From Psychroserpens algicola (GTDB lineage Bacteria > Bacteroidota > Bacteroidia > Flavobacteriales > Flavobacteriaceae): a DNA stretch of 64,000 nucleotides. Below, piece after piece: positions 28,860 to 37,293 of the stretch. Numbering within the stretch: position 1 is the stretch's first letter; each line of letters opens with the position of its first letter. Under the pieces are notes generated by a model that did no database searches, was not told where the DNA came from, and saw only the letters and a list, made by a program, of their open reading frames with translations. The stretch lies in assembly GCF_014526325.1 (NCBI RefSeq), contig NZ_JACNMJ010000002.1, positions 186,001-250,000 on the forward strand, given 5' to 3'. The position numbers were made by a program, and so were the translations under genes.

Positions 28860-30266
28860 TTATTTTACTTTTGAAATTTGAGCCATTAACTCTGCTTCTG
28901 CGCAAAGTTTTCCATTGGCGTAAGCATAGCCTTGCATGTGGCAGATACCGCGACGAATTGGCGTTATTAAATCGCACTTAAAGATAAGAGTATCACCAGG
29001 AACTACTTTTTGTTTGAATTTCACTTTATCAATCTTCATAAAGAAGGTTAAATAGTTTTCTGGATCTGGAACAGTACTCAAGACTAAAATTCCTCCAGTT
29101 TGCGCCATAGCTTCAACGATTAAAACTCCTGGCATTACTGGTGCTCCAGGGAAATGCCCTTTAAAAAACTCTTCGTTCATGGTAACGTTTTTCATACCAA
29201 TCACATGAGATTCAGACAATTCAAACACTTTATCAAGCAGTAAAAATGGTTGTCTGTGAGGTAACATGTCCATAATTTGAATCACGTCCATTAATGGCTC
29301 TTGATTCAAATCGATTTGAGGTACGTTATTACGACGCTCATTTTTTATAATCTTAGACAGTTTTTTTGCAAACTGTGTATTGATAAAATGTCCTGGTTTA
29401 TTAGCAATTACCTTACCTTTAATACGAGTTCCTACTAGAGCTAAATCTCCAACAACATCAAGTAACTTATGCCTCGCAGCTTCGTTAGGATGATGAAGAG
29501 TTAAATTATCAAGAATCCCATTAGGCTTGACTGCTATAGAATCTTTATTGAATGCGACTCTCAATTTATCCATAGTTTCGGGAGATAATTCTTTATCTAC
29601 ATAAACAATGGCATTATTAAGATCTCCACCTTTTATAAGTCCGTGTTCCAATAACATTTCCAATTCATGTAAGAAACTGAACGTTCTTGAATCAGAAATA
29701 TCAGTTTTAAAATCTGAAATATGATTCATGGTTGCATTTTGCGTTCCGAGAACTTTTGTTCCGAAGTCAACCATAGTTGTCACCTGGTATTCTTTTGCTG
29801 GCATCACGATAATTTCACTTCCTGATTCTTCATCAGAATAAGAGACTACATCAGACACAACATATTCTTCTCTAAAATCATCTTGATCTGTAATACCTGC
29901 TTTTTCGAGAGCTTCAACAAAGAATTTTGAAGAACCATCCATAATTGGAGGCTCAGAAGCATTTAATTCGATAATCGCATTATCGATATCTAATCCAACC
30001 AAAGCTGCTAGTACATGCTCAGAAGTCTGAATAGTAACTCCATTTTTTTCTAAGCAAGTGCCTCTTTGAGTATTGGTGACATAGTTAGCATCTGCTTCAA
30101 TAACTGGAGATCCTTCCAAATCGATACGCTTAAAAGAAAATCCGTTATTTACAGGAGCAGGACAAAATGTTAGCGTAACATTTTTACCAGTATGTAAGCC
30201 TACTCCAGTGAGAGAAACCTGTTTCTCAATAGTTTTTTGTTTAACGTCTGTTTTAATTATTGCCAT
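28860..30266 (-). CDS. lpxC-fabZ: Fused LpxC deacetylase / FabZ dehydratase
   Basis: A 468-residue bifunctional protein, a fusion typical of Bacteroidetes. The N-terminal part (about 1-310) is UDP-3-O-acyl-GlcNAc deacetylase with [15 protein letters not shown] and the zinc/catalytic [21 protein letters not shown]. The C-terminal part (about 325-468) is 3-hydroxyacyl-ACP dehydratase with [33 protein letters not shown] and the hot-dog fold. Coupling the two joins lipid A and fatty acid synthesis at the shared 3-hydroxyacyl-ACP pool. Its start overlaps the 3' end of lpxD by 14 bases. Confidence 0.96.
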   Translation of the reverse strand: MAIIKTDVKQKTIEKQVSLTGVGLHTGKNVTLTFCPAPVNNGFSFKRIDLEGSPVIEADANYVTNTQRGTCLEKNGVTIQTSEHVLAALVGLDIDNAIIELNASEPPIMDGSSKFFVEALEKAGITDQDDFREEYVVSDVVSYSDEESGSEIIVMPAKEYQVTTMVDFGTKVLGTQNATMNHISDFKTDISDSRTFSFLHELEMLLEHGLIKGGDLNNAIVYVDKELSPETMDKLRVAFNKDSIAVKPNGILDNLTLHHPNEAARHKLLDVVGDLALVGTRIKGKVIANKPGHFINTQFAKKLSKIIKNERRNNVPQIDLNQEPLMDVIQIMDMLPHRQPFLLLDKVFELSESHVIGMKNVTMNEEFFKGHFPGAPVMPGVLIVEAMAQTGGILVLSTVPDPENYLTFFMKIDKVKFKQKVVPGDTLIFKCDLITPIRRGICHMQGYAYANGKLCAEAELMAQISKVK

Positions 30267-31281
30267 TTACTTTCTTTTCTAAATCATTAATGGTTTTAAC
30301 AATCTTAGGTAAATTTTTGAAATATACATATGATTTATTCCAATCTCCGTAAGTGAATGAAGGTGACCCTTGAAGCACTTCGTTATCTTTAACATGTTTT
30401 CCAATTCCAGATTGCGCCTGAACTTTAACATTATTACCAATTGTAATATGACCAGCAATACCAACCTGACCTCCAATTTGGCAATTTTCACCAATTTTTG
30501 TTGACCCTGCAATTCCTGTTTGAGCTGCAATAACTGTATTTTTACCAATTTCTACATTGTGAGCAATTTGAATTTGGTTATCTAACTTTACACCTCTGCG
30601 AATGATGGTTGATCCCAGCGTTGCTCTATCAATTGTAGTCGCTGCACCAATATCGACATGGTCTTCAATAATTACATTTCCTGTTTGAGGAACTTTACTA
30701 TACTCGCCATTTTCGTCTGGCACAAAACCAAAGCCATCGGCTCCAATGATAACGCCCGAGTTGACAACACAGTATTTTCCTATGATGGATTCCGAATAAA
30801 TTTTTGCTCCTGAAAACACAATAGTATGGTCTCCAATAACAACATTGTCACCTATATATGCGTTTGGAAAAATCTTAACATTTTGTCCAATGGAAACATT
30901 ATCTCCAATATAGCTAAAAGCACCAACATAAACGTCAGTTCCTAGAGAAGCTGTTTCAGAAATAAATGAAGGTTGTTCTATTCCGAATTTATTCAGTTTA
31001 ACTTGATTGTAATATTCTAAAAGTTTAGAAAATGATTTATAGGCATCTTCAACTTTAATAAGCGTTGTAGAGATGTCATTTTCTGGCTCAAATGTTTTGT
31101 TGACAATCGTTATAGACGCTTTGGTAGAATAAATGTATGACTTATACTTTGGGTTTGCCAAAAAGGTCAAAGAGCCTTCTGTACCTTCTTCAATTTTTGA
31201 AAGTTTAGAAACTTCTACCTCAGGGTCGCCTACGATATCACCTTCTAAAATTCCAGCTATTTGTTGTGCTGTAAAGTTCAT
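30253..31281 (-). CDS. lpxD: UDP-3-O-(3-hydroxyacyl)glucosamine N-acyltransferase
   Basis: Third lipid A enzyme; N-acylates the product of LpxC. The protein has 342 residues: an N-terminal uridine-binding domain ([21 protein letters not shown]), a left-handed beta-helix, the catalytic His in [22 protein letters not shown] and a C-terminal helix with [27 protein letters not shown] is a characteristic LpxD loop. It follows the HD-domain gene by 31 bases and overlaps lpxC. Confidence 0.96.
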   Translation of the reverse strand: MNFTAQQIAGILEGDIVGDPEVEVSKLSKIEEGTEGSLTFLANPKYKSYIYSTKASITIVNKTFEPENDISTTLIKVEDAYKSFSKLLEYYNQVKLNKFGIEQPSFISETASLGTDVYVGAFSYIGDNVSIGQNVKIFPNAYIGDNVVIGDHTIVFSGAKIYSESIIGKYCVVNSGVIIGADGFGFVPDENGEYSKVPQTGNVIIEDHVDIGAATTIDRATLGSTIIRRGVKLDNQIQIAHNVEIGKNTVIAAQTGIAGSTKIGENCQIGGQVGIAGHITIGNNVKVQAQSGIGKHVKDNEVLQGSPSFTYGDWNKSYVYFKNLPKIVKTINDLEKKVNGNN

Positions 31282-31312
31282 TCACGCAAAAATAGGAAAA
31301 ATGTGTTAGATT

Positions 31313-32533
31313 TTATTTAGGATAACAGATATAATATTTTGTTACAGGTTTAGACAAGGCTTTCATGCTAAACTGGTCTGATGCTTTGGTGATGTCTACC
31401 ACTTTTCCAGTTTTCTGCAAAATCTTGATATTCTGTTTTTTAGACTGATATGCCTGATTAGATATTTCATCGATAAATACAAAATATTCAGCATCCTTTT
31501 TAGAAATATTATATTTAGATATCAGGCTTGAAATGTGCTTGTCAAGCGTTGATCTTTTAATCGGTTTATTCTTTAGTTTTATTTTCAGAAGATCTCTATT
31601 GATAATCATTCCTGAAAGGTTTTTGAGAATAAAATCTTCATGGTATTGCCAATCTTTCATAGCTGAAACAATATCAGTATCATCTAGACGAGAAAATGTT
31701 TCAAGAGTAAAATCATCAAAATTTTCGGCGGAAATTTCATTGTCAAGAAAATACGTTAAGGCTTCACTTGCTCTTAATTGTACACCTTGGCTTTTGAGTT
31801 CTTTAGCACGTTTTAAAACTCGGGTCAGCAATTGTTCAGCTACCAATCCTGTTTTATGCAAATACACTTGCCAGTACATAAATCGTCTAGCGACCAGGAA
31901 TTTCTCCACACTATAAATTCCTTTTTCTTCTACAACCAGTCTGTCGTCAACAACATTTAACATGGTAATTAATCGTTCACTATTGATATTACCTTCGGCT
32001 ACTCCAGTATAAAAACTATCGCGTTTAAGATAATCTGCGCGATCCATATCAAACTGACTTGAAATGAGCTCACATAAAAAGGGTCTGTGATACTTTCCTT
32101 CAAAAATCTGGATGGCTAGCGTTAAACTTCCGTTAAATTCTTTATTGAGCTTTTGCATGAAATGCATCGAAATCTCTTCATGAGAAATGCCATTTACGAT
32201 GCTGTGTTCCATGGCATGAGAAAATGGTCCGTGTCCAATATCGTGCAATAAAATAGCAATAAAAAGTGCTTTTTCTTCTTCCTGAGAAATTGTAACCTCT
32301 TTAAAACGAAGCACATTCACAGCTTTTTGCATTAAATGCATGCAGCCAATGGCATGATGAAATCGCGTATGATGAGCTCCCGGATACACCAAATATGAGA
32401 GACCCATTTGAGAAATTCGGCGCAATCGTTGAAAATATTTGTGTTCAATTAAATCGAAAATATCCGAATTCGGAATAGTAATAAATCCGTAAATTGGGTC
32501 GTTAAAGATTTTAAGTTTGTTACTTGTCTTCAA
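31313..32533 (-). CDS. HD-domain phosphohydrolase (COG1078-type)
   Basis: A 406-residue HD-superfamily protein. Metal-binding residues are seen in HHTRFHHAIGCMHLM and LLHDIGHGPFSHAMEH, and a later Asp in FDMDRADYLKRD. It resembles dGTP triphosphohydrolase-like proteins. The substrate is unknown; a nucleotide triphosphate is plausible from the family. TTG is used as the start codon. It is the first gene of the long minus-strand lipid A run and is divergent from porX over only 35 bases. Its position upstream of lpxD recurs in flavobacteria. Confidence 0.85.
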   Translation of the reverse strand: MKTSNKLKIFNDPIYGFITIPNSDIFDLIEHKYFQRLRRISQMGLSYLVYPGAHHTRFHHAIGCMHLMQKAVNVLRFKEVTISQEEEKALFIAILLHDIGHGPFSHAMEHSIVNGISHEEISMHFMQKLNKEFNGSLTLAIQIFEGKYHRPFLCELISSQFDMDRADYLKRDSFYTGVAEGNINSERLITMLNVVDDRLVVEEKGIYSVEKFLVARRFMYWQVYLHKTGLVAEQLLTRVLKRAKELKSQGVQLRASEALTYFLDNEISAENFDDFTLETFSRLDDTDIVSAMKDWQYHEDFILKNLSGMIINRDLLKIKLKNKPIKRSTLDKHISSLISKYNISKKDAEYFVFIDEISNQAYQSKKQNIKILQKTGKVVDITKASDQFSMKALSKPVTKYYICYPK

Positions 32534-32558
32534 ACGTTAAGCTTTTACATTAATTTAA

Positions 32559-32566
32559 ACAAATAT
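32559..32566 (-). promoter_or_regulatory. Putative promoter -7 box of the HD-lpx run
   Basis: The complement of 32559-32566 reads TATATTTG, an exact TAnnTTTG match, 25 bases before the TTG start of the HD gene. The box lies in the 35-base gap to porX, so any -33 element would fall inside the first porX codons. Confidence 0.5.
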
Positions 32567-32568
32567 AC

Positions 32569-34122
32569 ATGAACACTATAAATATTCTTTGGGTTGACGA
32601 CGAAATCGATCTTTTAAAGCCACATATTATTTTTCTTGAGCAAAAACAATATAAAGTTACCACGTGTCAAAGTGGTACCGAAGCTATTGAAATTATTGAC
32701 GATACTAATTTTGATATCGTGTTTTTAGATGAAAATATGCCAGGCCTGACCGGTTTAGAAACATTAAATGAAATTAAGGAGCGTCGTGCTAATCTTCCTG
32801 TAGTTATGATTACAAAAAGTGAAGAGGAATATATTATGGAAGAAGCCATCGGAAATAAAATTGCCGATTACCTCATTAAACCTGTAAACCCTAATCAGAT
32901 CTTATTGAGTTTAAAGAAAAACTTGGATCACTCTAGGCTCGTTTCAGAAAAAACAACCTCTAACTACCAGCAAGAGTTTAGAAAAATAGCTATGGATTTA
33001 TCTATGGTAAACAGCTTTGAAGAATGGAGTGACTTGTATCAAAAACTTATATACTGGGAGTTGCAACTTGAAGATATTGAAGATGTTGGCATGACCGAAA
33101 TACTAGAGTCTCAGAAAACTGAAGCTAATGTTCAGTTTGGTAAGTTTATAGAAAAAAATTATTCAGATTGGTTTGATCATAATGCTGACGCACCAACACT
33201 ATCGCACAATTTGTTTAAAGACAAAATTGTTCCTGAAATAAGTAAAGATCAGCCTACACTATTAATCGTCATTGACAACCTACGTTATGACCAATGGAAG
33301 GCTTTTGAACCTATAGTCAACAACTATTACAAAAAAGATTCTGAAACACCCTTTTACAGTATCCTTCCAACAGCGACACAGTATGCAAGAAATGCCATAT
33401 TTTCGGGATTAATGCCTGTAGATATGGAAAAACTACATCCTAATCTTTGGAAAAACGATACAGATGAAGGTGGAAAAAACATGCATGAAGCAGAATTTTT
33501 AGAAGGTCAGTTAAAGCGTTTAGGACTTCAACATTTAAAAACAGAATACCATAAAATCACAAACCTTAAAGCAGGAAAAAAACTGGTTGAAAACTTCAAA
33601 ACATTAAAAGATAATGACCTTTCAGTGATTGTTTACAATTTTGTGGATATGCTATCACATTCAAAAACAGAAATGGATGTTGTTAAAGAATTAGCGTCTA
33701 ATGACAAGGCTTACCGATCACTAACGGTGAGCTGGTTTAAAAACTCTCCTTTATTAGAAATGATACAGCAAGCGCAAGGTCTTGGGTTTAAGTTGATTCT
33801 AACTACAGATCATGGTACCATAAATGTAAAACATCCTTCAAAGGTAATTGGTGATCGGGACACGAGCTTAAATTTGCGTTATAAAACTGGTCGAAGTTTG
33901 ACTTATGAAGAACGTGAAGTTTTGGTAGCTAAAGACCCAAAAACCATTCAATTGCCATCAATAACTATGAGTAGCTCCTTTATTTTTGCGAAAAGTGATT
34001 ATTTTTTAGCCTATCCAAACAACTACAATCATTATGTAAGTTATTACAGAAATACCTATCAGCATGGAGGCGTTTCGCTGGAAGAAATGATTATTCCGTT
34101 TGTTGTAATGAATCCGAAATAA
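32569..34122 (+). CDS. porX: Response regulator with PglZ phosphodiesterase domain, PorX type
   Basis: A 517-residue protein that joins a CheY-like receiver (about 1-120; D10/D11 acidic pocket, phospho-acceptor D54, K104) to a linker and a C-terminal PglZ alkaline-phosphatase-like domain. The PglZ part shows IDNLRYDQWKAFE, the nucleophile region PTATQYARNAIFSG, LTTDHGT and YQHGGVSLEEMIIP with metal ligands. PorX proteins regulate the type IX secretion system with the sensor PorY and sigma factor SigP, and cleave linear oligoribonucleotides in vitro. All metal-binding elements look intact. T9SS cargo genes occur elsewhere in this window. Confidence 0.93.
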   Translation: MNTINILWVDDEIDLLKPHIIFLEQKQYKVTTCQSGTEAIEIIDDTNFDIVFLDENMPGLTGLETLNEIKERRANLPVVMITKSEEEYIMEEAIGNKIADYLIKPVNPNQILLSLKKNLDHSRLVSEKTTSNYQQEFRKIAMDLSMVNSFEEWSDLYQKLIYWELQLEDIEDVGMTEILESQKTEANVQFGKFIEKNYSDWFDHNADAPTLSHNLFKDKIVPEISKDQPTLLIVIDNLRYDQWKAFEPIVNNYYKKDSETPFYSILPTATQYARNAIFSGLMPVDMEKLHPNLWKNDTDEGGKNMHEAEFLEGQLKRLGLQHLKTEYHKITNLKAGKKLVENFKTLKDNDLSVIVYNFVDMLSHSKTEMDVVKELASNDKAYRSLTVSWFKNSPLLEMIQQAQGLGFKLILTTDHGTINVKHPSKVIGDRDTSLNLRYKTGRSLTYEEREVLVAKDPKTIQLPSITMSSSFIFAKSDYFLAYPNNYNHYVSYYRNTYQHGGVSLEEMIIPFVVMNPK

Positions 34123-34234
34123 ATCCATGTAATGCAAAAAAAGCCGATGAAATACACTTTTTTCTAGTTTTTCTCATATAATTTATGTAATATTGCTATC
34201 AAATTAGATAAAATACATTTATGTTACTAAGAAA

Positions 34235-34699
34235 ATGTCAGTGTTATTAGAGATCACATATGAGATTGAAGACATCGATACTGTTGCAAAACAGATATTG
34301 GATCATGCAACATCAAAAACTATAGCATTTAATGGTGATATGGGAGTTGGAAAGACAACGCTTATAAAATCATTAGTTAAATGTCTTGGATGTGATGATG
34401 ACGTTAGTAGTCCGACATTTTCAATTGTAAATGAATATTTAGGAAATGAGGCTTCGATTTTTCATTTTGATTTATATCGAATTAATGACGAAGAAGAAGC
34501 TTTAAATTTTGGATTTGAAGATTATTTATACACCTCCAATTGGGTGTTTATTGAATGGCCTGAAAACGCTGAAAATTTATTACCACAAGACATAAACAGT
34601 ATTGAAATTTCTTACAAAAATAAGACCTCAAGATCCCTCAAATTGAGCCAAAACATGATATTAACCCAGAAAAAACCTATAGAGCAACACAATATTTAA
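34235..34699 (+). CDS. tsaE: tRNA threonylcarbamoyladenosine biosynthesis ATPase TsaE
   Basis: A 154-residue P-loop ATPase needed for t6A formation by TsaD and TsaB. The Walker A motif is GDMGVGKTT (34-42), followed by the family motif SSPTFSIVNEY and the Walker B-like IFHFDLYRI and WVFIEWPEN. It lies 112 bases downstream of porX in the same direction, as in other flavobacteria. The usual next neighbour ald is displaced here by about 2.5 kb of accessory genes. Confidence 0.95.
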   Translation: MSVLLEITYEIEDIDTVAKQILDHATSKTIAFNGDMGVGKTTLIKSLVKCLGCDDDVSSPTFSIVNEYLGNEASIFHFDLYRINDEEEALNFGFEDYLYTSNWVFIEWPENAENLLPQDINSIEISYKNKTSRSLKLSQNMILTQKKPIEQHNI

Positions 34700-34739
34700 C
34701 AAATAAATAAGCAACCTAACACCGCGTCTTTATTGAGGA

Positions 34740-34790
34740 TTACGGAAAAACCGTAAGAAAAGATGATTAAAAGAGTGGTTTTTAACACTC
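34740..34790 (+). other. Two small hairpins after tsaE
   Basis: TTACGG-AAAAA-CCGTAA (34740-34756) is a perfect 6-bp hairpin, and GAGTG (34773-34777) pairs with CACTC (34786-34790), followed by TTTT after one base. They may end the tsaE transcript or be processing sites, but the stems are short. Confidence 0.3.
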
Positions 34791-34820
34791 GTTTTAACTG
34801 TTTAAAGTATAAGTGCTTCT

Positions 34821-34828
34821 TATATTTG
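34821..34828 (+). promoter_or_regulatory. Putative promoter -7 box of the small exported peptide gene
   Basis: TATATTTG is an exact TAnnTTTG match, 29 bases before the ATG at 34858. The expected -33 region near 34799-34803 has only TGTTT. Confidence 0.5.
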
Positions 34829-34857
34829 AGCAATTAATTAATTTAATCCCTTATATT

Positions 34858-35001
34858 ATGAAGACTAAAAAGTACGTACTAGCTATCGCGATTTTCGGTG
34901 GTATGTTGTTCACAGCTCAGGCAACTGATTTAATTAACCTAGATGGACAAGTTAAAACTGAAATCGAGAAAAAGAAATTCAAAAAACCAGATAACTTATA
35001 A
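34858..35001 (+). CDS. Tiny exported peptide
   Basis: A 47-residue product from ATG at 34858; a longer upstream in-frame extension from 34813 crosses the putative promoter and is not favoured. MKTKKYVLAIAIFGGMLFTAQA is a good signal peptide with AQA as cleavage site. About 25 residues remain, ending in the basic EIEKKKFKKPDNL. No family is recognised. Its last 59 bases overlap, in a different frame (+1), the start of the next membrane protein gene. A +1 shift in the A-rich stretch would fuse the two, but nothing shows that this happens. Confidence 0.6.
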   Translation: MKTKKYVLAIAIFGGMLFTAQATDLINLDGQVKTEIEKKKFKKPDNL

Positions 35002-35485
35002 AAGAAATTTTATTCAAGGTAGTGTCGTGGCTATTTTATTAGCTATTACACCATATCTGTTTTCGATTCATGAAAGTGTTCCAGAAGAAAGATTTTGGAG
35101 CACTTTTTTATTTACTTATGATAGTAAAGCTTGGGAAAATGCAAACTTAGTTATGTGGATTCTTACAGGCAAAGCGGTTCCTCTATTCTTATTATTAATT
35201 TGGTTTTTCACCTGTAGACACTGGTGGTATCACGCTCTCTTAGTACCTATTGTAATGTATTTGTATCAAATATTTGCTCTTTTTAATGAAGATCAATCAT
35301 ATTTTGATGAGATGAATTTTATGTATATGCTGCCACTTATGGCAATAATTATACCTTCAATATATTTGGTGAGAGCAAAAATATTTGACAAATTAAACGA
35401 TGCTGATAAAACAATGCAGGAACTTGAAGAAGAATTTATGATGAAACCTAAAGGACTGTGGGGAAAAATCAAGCAATATTTTTAA
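34943..35485 (+). CDS. Unknown membrane protein, W-W family copy A
   Basis: A 180-residue integral membrane protein with a basic N-terminus and four hydrophobic segments (about 26-45, 70-92, 98-116, 128-146). The centre reads LLIWFFTCRHWWYHALLVPIVMYLYQIFALFNE. Two other genes in this island (36037 and 36617) share the pattern W-x-x-T-x-x-x-W-W, then a hydrophobic run with Pro and F-x-x-F-x-N/E, the same length and the same topology, so the three are paralogues. I know no function for the family. The start at 34943 overlaps the tiny peptide gene; a downstream start is possible but the N-terminal residues up to NFIQG look native. Confidence 0.65.
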   Translation: MDKLKLKSRKRNSKNQITYKRNFIQGSVVAILLAITPYLFSIHESVPEERFWSTFLFTYDSKAWENANLVMWILTGKAVPLFLLLIWFFTCRHWWYHALLVPIVMYLYQIFALFNEDQSYFDEMNFMYMLPLMAIIIPSIYLVRAKIFDKLNDADKTMQELEEEFMMKPKGLWGKIKQYF

Positions 35486-35514
35486 CTCGTTAACATAAAT
35501 AACTTCTATAAGAT

Positions 35515-35546
35515 AAAACAGTTCATAAATATGAGCTGTTTTTTTT
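35515..35546 (+). terminator. Terminator after membrane protein copy A
   Basis: AAAACAGTTCATA (35515-35527) pairs with TATGAGCTGTTTT (35530-35542) over 13 positions with one G-U, and an unbroken T-run (35539-35546) follows. It lies 30 bases after the stop of the 34943 gene. Confidence 0.85.
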
Positions 35547-35595
35547 ATTAATACTAAATTGCATAAGCTAAAATTTAGAAAATAATCGACACTTA

Positions 35596-35625
35596 TTGAT
35601 TTTAATTCAAAAACATTTACATTTG
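35596..35625 (+). promoter_or_regulatory. Putative promoter of the HTH gene
   Basis: TTG at 35596-35598 and TACATTTG at 35618-35625, spaced by 19 bases, match both Bacteroidetes promoter elements. The ATG of the next gene follows 45 bases later. Confidence 0.6.
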
Positions 35626-35669
35626 TAACATACAGTTATATTGATTGACTCTTAATAACCCTAATTATA

Positions 35670-36035
35670 ATGAGTAAAACCGTACATCGTATTATGCAGT
35701 TGATTACTGCATTAAACATGAGTGCCAGACAATTTGACATTTCTATTGGAACTGCCAATGGTTATATATTACGCATGCAAAAGAACAATGCTTCGGTTGG
35801 AAGCGACGTGATTGAGCGTATTATTAAAGAGTATCCTCAGGTTAATTTAATATGGTTGATTACTGGTAAAGGAGAGATGTTCATTAAAGAAGTTCCTAAA
35901 CCTAAATCAAAAACTAAACTAGAGATTGAAGCCTACATAAATAATCGTTTAAAAGAAAAATGGTCTGATGAAAAGAAAGCTCTTTTTGATGAAATATTGT
36001 TAGAAATTAATAATATTGATGATAGTGATAATTAA
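35670..36035 (+). CDS. Small HTH (XRE/phage repressor-like) DNA-binding protein
   Basis: A 121-residue protein. Residues 1-70 form a helix-turn-helix domain of the XRE type: VHRIMQLITALNMSARQFD, the SIGTANGYI recognition region and a later VNLIWLITGKGEMF. That last element is typical of a group of small flavobacterial and phage-like repressors. The C-terminal 45 residues are charged and helical and may dimerise. It has its own promoter and lies between one plus-strand and two minus-strand copies of an unknown membrane protein family; it could regulate them, though nothing in the sequence proves it. Confidence 0.7.
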   Translation: MSKTVHRIMQLITALNMSARQFDISIGTANGYILRMQKNNASVGSDVIERIIKEYPQVNLIWLITGKGEMFIKEVPKPKSKTKLEIEAYINNRLKEKWSDEKKALFDEILLEINNIDDSDN

Positions 36036-36036
36036 G

Positions 36037-36630
36037 TTATTCATTTATACTATTTCTTAATTCTATAAGACTACATAAATATTCTTTTTTTTCAATTTTA
36101 TCTTTCTGCTTTTTTATAAGATCATATTTCTTTTTAATTTTATAAGATTCCTTCCTATTAAATAGTGATAAATCATTCATCAACTTATAAATCTCATCAT
36201 TGAGTTCTGATCTGGTATTGCTATTTACTGAATAATAGTTTAGCTTTTTTGCTATAAACAAGAGAAGAAAACTAAACATTAAAAATATTGGAAGTGAATG
36301 AGCAAAACCATAATTATCTAAAAAATTATATCTATCATTTAAAAAACTGATAAATTTTGAAAATTCAATTGATAGAGGAATTAACAGAACCAATCTCCAC
36401 CAGTTTTTGCAAGTCACAAACCAAATAGAAATCATTAAAATAGTCAAAGTTTTATATGCATAAATCCATAAATAATTTTTTACATTTTCAAAGTATCCTG
36501 CATCTATAGTGAAAAATTTAGTATCCCAAACTTTCGTTGTAGGTGCCAATACATGAAAGTAAAAAGCAAACGGAGAAATTATTATTATAAGAACAATAAT
36601 TAAATCTTTTTTTATTTTAATGTTTTTCAT
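36037..36630 (-). CDS. Unknown membrane protein, W-W family copy B
   Basis: A 197-residue membrane protein with four hydrophobic segments (about 9-27, 52-70, 74-92, 108-126) and a charged, coiled-coil-like C-terminal 60 residues rich in Lys, Asp and Asn. The core ISIWFVTCKNWWRLVLLIPLSIEFSKFISFLND aligns by eye with copies A and C. Its end is 2 bases from the convergent HTH gene and its start overlaps the 3' end of copy C by 14 bases, so B and C are co-transcribed. Function unknown. Confidence 0.65.
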   Translation of the reverse strand: MKNIKIKKDLIIVLIIIISPFAFYFHVLAPTTKVWDTKFFTIDAGYFENVKNYLWIYAYKTLTILMISIWFVTCKNWWRLVLLIPLSIEFSKFISFLNDRYNFLDNYGFAHSLPIFLMFSFLLLFIAKKLNYYSVNSNTRSELNDEIYKLMNDLSLFNRKESYKIKKKYDLIKKQKDKIEKKEYLCSLIELRNSINE

Positions 36631-37213
36631 TTTGATAAAGTTTACTCCTAAGTTTTAATAATTTTTCTAAGTATTCAGCTTTGTCAAAATTCTTTTTATT
36701 TTTCTTTAAATTACTAAATTCTAACTTTAAAATTAATTCGTCATTATTGTTATAGTGCATTTCTTTAAAAACTAAATCAATTTCAGTATTTAATTTTTCA
36801 TAAACTACTTGATGATTAATATATTTATTCAATTTATTAGATAAATAAAGTAAGGACAATACTATAGGAATAGTTACTGGTATACTGGTAATAAAATCTA
36901 CTTCATCAAAATTTTCAAACTTGATATTTAGAAAACCAATAAACTTAAAAACTTCTAGAGTTAGAGGAATCATTATAGCAATTTTCCACCAATGTCTCGA
37001 TGTGTAATGCCATATAAATAATAATATTATTAATTGAAGTTTAACAGCTAAAAACCACAAAATCAATCTTAAGTTAAATTCAAAACCAAATACTTTTGTA
37101 TTTAGCTGCTCATTGGTCATTAACTCAGGTATATAAAAGATTAGTTTAACTGATAGAATAATTAATATTATAATATAGTCATGGATATTTTTTCTCTTCA
37201 AAATCAAACTCAT
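36617..37213 (-). CDS. Unknown membrane protein, W-W family copy C
   Basis: A 198-residue membrane protein with the same topology as copies A and B. The conserved centre is LFIWHYTSRHWWKIAIMIPLTLEVFKFIGFLN. The C-terminal tail (about 130-198) is cytoplasmic-looking, with VYEKLNTEIDLVFKEM and a Lys-rich, coiled-coil-like end. The pair C-B is transcribed leftward from the gap to ald. Base composition is visibly more AT-rich than in the flanking ald and porX genes, which fits acquired DNA. Function unknown. Confidence 0.65.
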   Translation of the reverse strand: MSLILKRKNIHDYIIILIILSVKLIFYIPELMTNEQLNTKVFGFEFNLRLILWFLAVKLQLIILLFIWHYTSRHWWKIAIMIPLTLEVFKFIGFLNIKFENFDEVDFITSIPVTIPIVLSLLYLSNKLNKYINHQVVYEKLNTEIDLVFKEMHYNNNDELILKLEFSNLKKNKKNFDKAEYLEKLLKLRSKLYQNEKH

Positions 37214-37293
37214 AGAAAATAATCTCTAATATAAAACTTATTTTGCAAAAAATGAATTTTTATTTGTAATTTGAGTTACCAATTAAAACATCA

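Noticed and set aside
34740-34756. TTACGG-AAAAA-CCGTAA hairpin as a riboswitch or small RNA
   Set aside because: Only a 6-bp stem with no further conserved-looking structure; kept as a minor hairpin without a functional claim.
34813-34857. In-frame upstream extension of the tiny exported peptide
   Set aside because: It would begin before the putative -7 box and place a second hydrophobic stretch ahead of a good signal peptide; ATG at 34858 fits better.
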